DNA of 64,000 bases from Firmicutes bacterium ADurb.Bin146 (GTDB lineage: Bacteria > Bacillota > Clostridia > DUPQ01): contig MWDI01000016.1 of the NCBI GenBank assembly GCA_002070475.1, positions 62,001-126,000 on the forward strand, given 5' to 3'. Position 1 is the first letter of the stretch, and every line of letters starts with the position of its first letter. The translations under genes and the position numbers were made by a program. This document shows positions 62,359 through 64,000 of this stretch, piece by piece. The notes beneath the pieces are model-generated. The model did no database searches, was not told the DNA's origin, and saw only the letters and a list, made by a program, of their open reading frames with translations.

Positions 62359-64000
62359 TTAGATAAGAATTGTGTCTTTTATTTCACCTTTCTCATAGGG
62401 CACCCATGCCAACCCTAATAAATGTACAGTTATATTCGTGCTAGTAGCCCGTATATCAATAGTCACAATATTATCCTTAACAGAATCATATTCATATGAC
62501 ATGTTCTTTAACTGCTGCTCAAGTTCTAATTGAAGACCTTCAAGCTGCGTTTCTAAAGTGTTTAGCCGCTCTTCAGCCTGGTCTATGCTCTGTCCGCTCT
62601 TCATTGCTTTTGAGGTCCTGCTTACTGCAGTTCCGATTTTTGATACAGAGGATGAGCTTATAGCTTTTCTTCCGAACAGTGCGCCTAAAATCGCGCTTCC
62701 TGCCGAGACCATAGCATCCATCTTTTTTTGAGAAGCCATCGCATTCTGTTTTTCCACCGCTTGCCTTGCTCTTATCAAAGCATTTTCCATGGTCTGTATC
62801 TTTGAGTTGTATTTTTTCTTCATCTCATCAATTTCAAAGTCTCTTTTTTCATGGGCTGCATGTTGTACCCTTATAGCAAAATCTCTTTCTTCTTCACCGT
62901 ATTCCGATACCATCTTTAATTTAGGGGATGAATAAAGTTTTAAAGTAAGGTTAGTCCTGATATATTGCGATAATAATTTTTTCCATGTGTCATAATTTTT
63001 AATATTGGAAGCAGCAGAAGGAGGATCTGAAAATAGGGCATCAGACACTGGAGTGTTTTCAATATCATTAATTTCTATATCCACAACCTGGGCTTGATTC
63101 CAGTCTAGTATTACAGGGCCATCATTGAACTGTGTAAGCAATGTATAACTTTTTTTTGTGGTAATCATGTGTTTTTCACTGTTGTACATAACATCAGCAA
63201 TCCCGATTACAGCAGGTTTATATACCAATTGGCCTCTGGCTCTTGTTTTTTCAGGAAGGTAGACTTGTTTTATTGTTGACGGCAATATAGGCGCAAAAGC
63301 TGCTACTTTTTCTGACTGGTAGGCATGTGGAACTTGTTGTTCATCTGGCTTATTAATTACTGACATTTCTGAAGTGATGTTTTTTGCAGGCAGTCTTGCA
63401 ATCTGATCTTTTGTCAATGGCCCAGCAAGGTATGACATTGCCCATCTGGTGTTAAATATGACAGGCTCATTTTCGTGTACGCTATGCATATAAAAGACTC
63501 TTTGACCAATACCTGCCAATATCTGCTCTGTGCGGTTTTTATCAAAACTACCGCCTGCTGCCGCACCTTCAAGCCCTTCTATTACTCTTTGTTTATCTCT
63601 TTCGGTCTGTAGTCTTCCGATAAACCATGTGCCTGCATTAGATAAAGCCTTATAATCAAGATCCACAGGATTTTGTGTAGAAAGGACCAGTCCTAATCCG
63701 TATGCGCGGGCTTGCTTCAATAAAGTCAAAAAAGGAGCTTTTGACGGAGGATTTGCTATTGGGGGAAGATAACCGAATAATTCATCCATATATATCATAG
63801 CTCTTAAACTTCCGGTTCCTGGCTGGCTTCTTGCCCATGACAACACCTCATTTAACAGCATAGTTACAAAGAACATTCTCTCGCTGTCTGATAAATGAGA
63901 TACTGAGAAAACCGATACTTTAGGTCTGCCTGAATCTGTATAAAAGAATTTATCTATATTTAAAGGTTCTCCTTCAAGCCATGCTTCAAATCCTGGGTGT
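62359..64000 (-). CDS. HerA-like ATPase with C-terminal coiled coil (partial)
   Basis: The frame is open to the right edge, so the N-terminal part with Walker A is missing; 546 residues are seen. The visible part has a Walker B-like hydrophobic-acid stretch AMIYMDEL, then STQNP with a sensor-like polar residue, and GTWFIGRLQTERDKQRV, as in HerA/FtsK-type ATPases (COG0433). A central region with no recognised family follows, then a long coiled coil (about residues 370-500 of the visible part, with QAEERLNTLETQLEGL). It probably moves DNA or protein at the membrane or in a repair or defence complex; the neighbour that would tell lies outside. Confidence 0.75.
   Translation of the reverse strand, partial: HPGFEAWLEGEPLNIDKFFYTDSGRPKVSVFSVSHLSDSERMFFVTMLLNEVLSWARSQPGTGSLRAMIYMDELFGYLPPIANPPSKAPFLTLLKQARAYGLGLVLSTQNPVDLDYKALSNAGTWFIGRLQTERDKQRVIEGLEGAAAGGSFDKNRTEQILAGIGQRVFYMHSVHENEPVIFNTRWAMSYLAGPLTKDQIARLPAKNITSEMSVINKPDEQQVPHAYQSEKVAAFAPILPSTIKQVYLPEKTRARGQLVYKPAVIGIADVMYNSEKHMITTKKSYTLLTQFNDGPVILDWNQAQVVDIEINDIENTPVSDALFSDPPSAASNIKNYDTWKKLLSQYIRTNLTLKLYSSPKLKMVSEYGEEERDFAIRVQHAAHEKRDFEIDEMKKKYNSKIQTMENALIRARQAVEKQNAMASQKKMDAMVSAGSAILGALFGRKAISSSSVSKIGTAVSRTSKAMKSGQSIDQAEERLNTLETQLEGLQLELEQQLKNMSYEYDSVKDNIVTIDIRATSTNITVHLLGLAWVPYEKGEIKDTILI

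Noticed and set aside
1..64000. CRISPR arrays, tRNA/rRNA genes, insertion sequences
   Set aside because: No regularly spaced repeats, tRNA cloverleaf, transposase or terminal repeats were seen on reading both strands.

Overview
The window is an AT-rich, gene-dense stretch of a bacterial chromosome. The organism is most likely an anaerobic member of the Bacillota, class Clostridia. Reasons, all inferred from gene content: strong AGGAGG-type ribosome binding sites; a hybrid-cluster protein, a flavodiiron protein, ferritin-like and clostridial-type ferredoxin genes; a FeoA/FeoB pair with a Cys-rich FeoB-associated peptide; a DarA/PstA c-di-AMP receptor; a YozG/DUF2975 pair; a SpoVT/AbrB-type regulator. 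I cannot name a genus. No tRNA, rRNA, CRISPR array, transposase or phage block is visible, so this looks like ordinary chromosome with some decayed genes.

Layout. 1-3.7 kb: an operon of DUF39 homocysteine-biosynthesis protein (cut by the window edge), NIL-ferredoxin and UPF0280 protein, followed directly by proB and proA. 3.7-8.3 kb (minus): a UROD-type methyltransferase homologue, a large Ig-like lipoprotein and an acetyltransferase. 8.4-10.1 kb: a GH109-like oxidoreductase and a broken sugar isomerase. 10.1-14.7 kb (minus): feoA-feoB-small Cys-rich peptide-DUF3810-Nudix-GNAT, behind a promoter that overlaps a DtxR-like box. 14.9-22.6 kb: heparinase II/III-like and GH94 genes facing a GH3-HAD-HAD operon. 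22.7-25.9 kb: an unusual ABC exporter, DUF1854 and DarA. 26-34 kb: C69 peptidase, GH78, D-lyxose isomerase, a nitrilase-GDPD fusion, acetyltransferases and a polysaccharide deacetylase. 34-37.6 kb: a Crp/Fnr regulator divergent from two ferredoxins and hcp. 37.6-46.7 kb (minus): CDF transporter, nagB, an Rrf2 regulator, then an oxygen/redox-stress operon (ferritin-like, flavodiiron, MsrAB, diguanylate cyclase), a second UROD homologue and UvsE. 46.8-50.1 kb: a ribbon-helix-helix gene with clpB. 50.1-52.3 kb: corA, mscL, purC. 52.4-54.6 kb: a GH95/DUF5703-like hydrolase. 54.6-58.6 kb: an AbrB-controlled ABC transporter operon and an HTH-hydrolase pair. 58.7-61 kb: ZIP transporter and a frameshifted chrA. 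61-64 kb: a small helical protein, XRE-DUF2975, and a HerA-like ATPase cut by the window edge.

Three themes recur. First, many predicted cytoplasmic carbohydrate enzymes (GH3, GH78, GH94, GH109-like, GH95-like, heparinase-like) lie scattered without a sugar transporter or secretion signal, which fits use of imported oligosaccharides. Second, oxygen/NO defence and iron handling are well represented. Third, several small operons carry their own regulator and a visible operator-like palindrome (Crp/Fnr-hcp, AbrB-ABC, RHH-clpB, Rrf2, XRE-DUF2975). The most interesting items are the complete non-canonical homocysteine trio fused to a proline operon, the palindrome placed at -41.5 of the hcp promoter, the 12-bp-arm palindrome over the AbrB promoter, the nitrilase-GDPD fusion, and the heparinase-like/GH94 pair. 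No intergenic gap exceeds about 300 bases; gaps not listed show nothing I could support.
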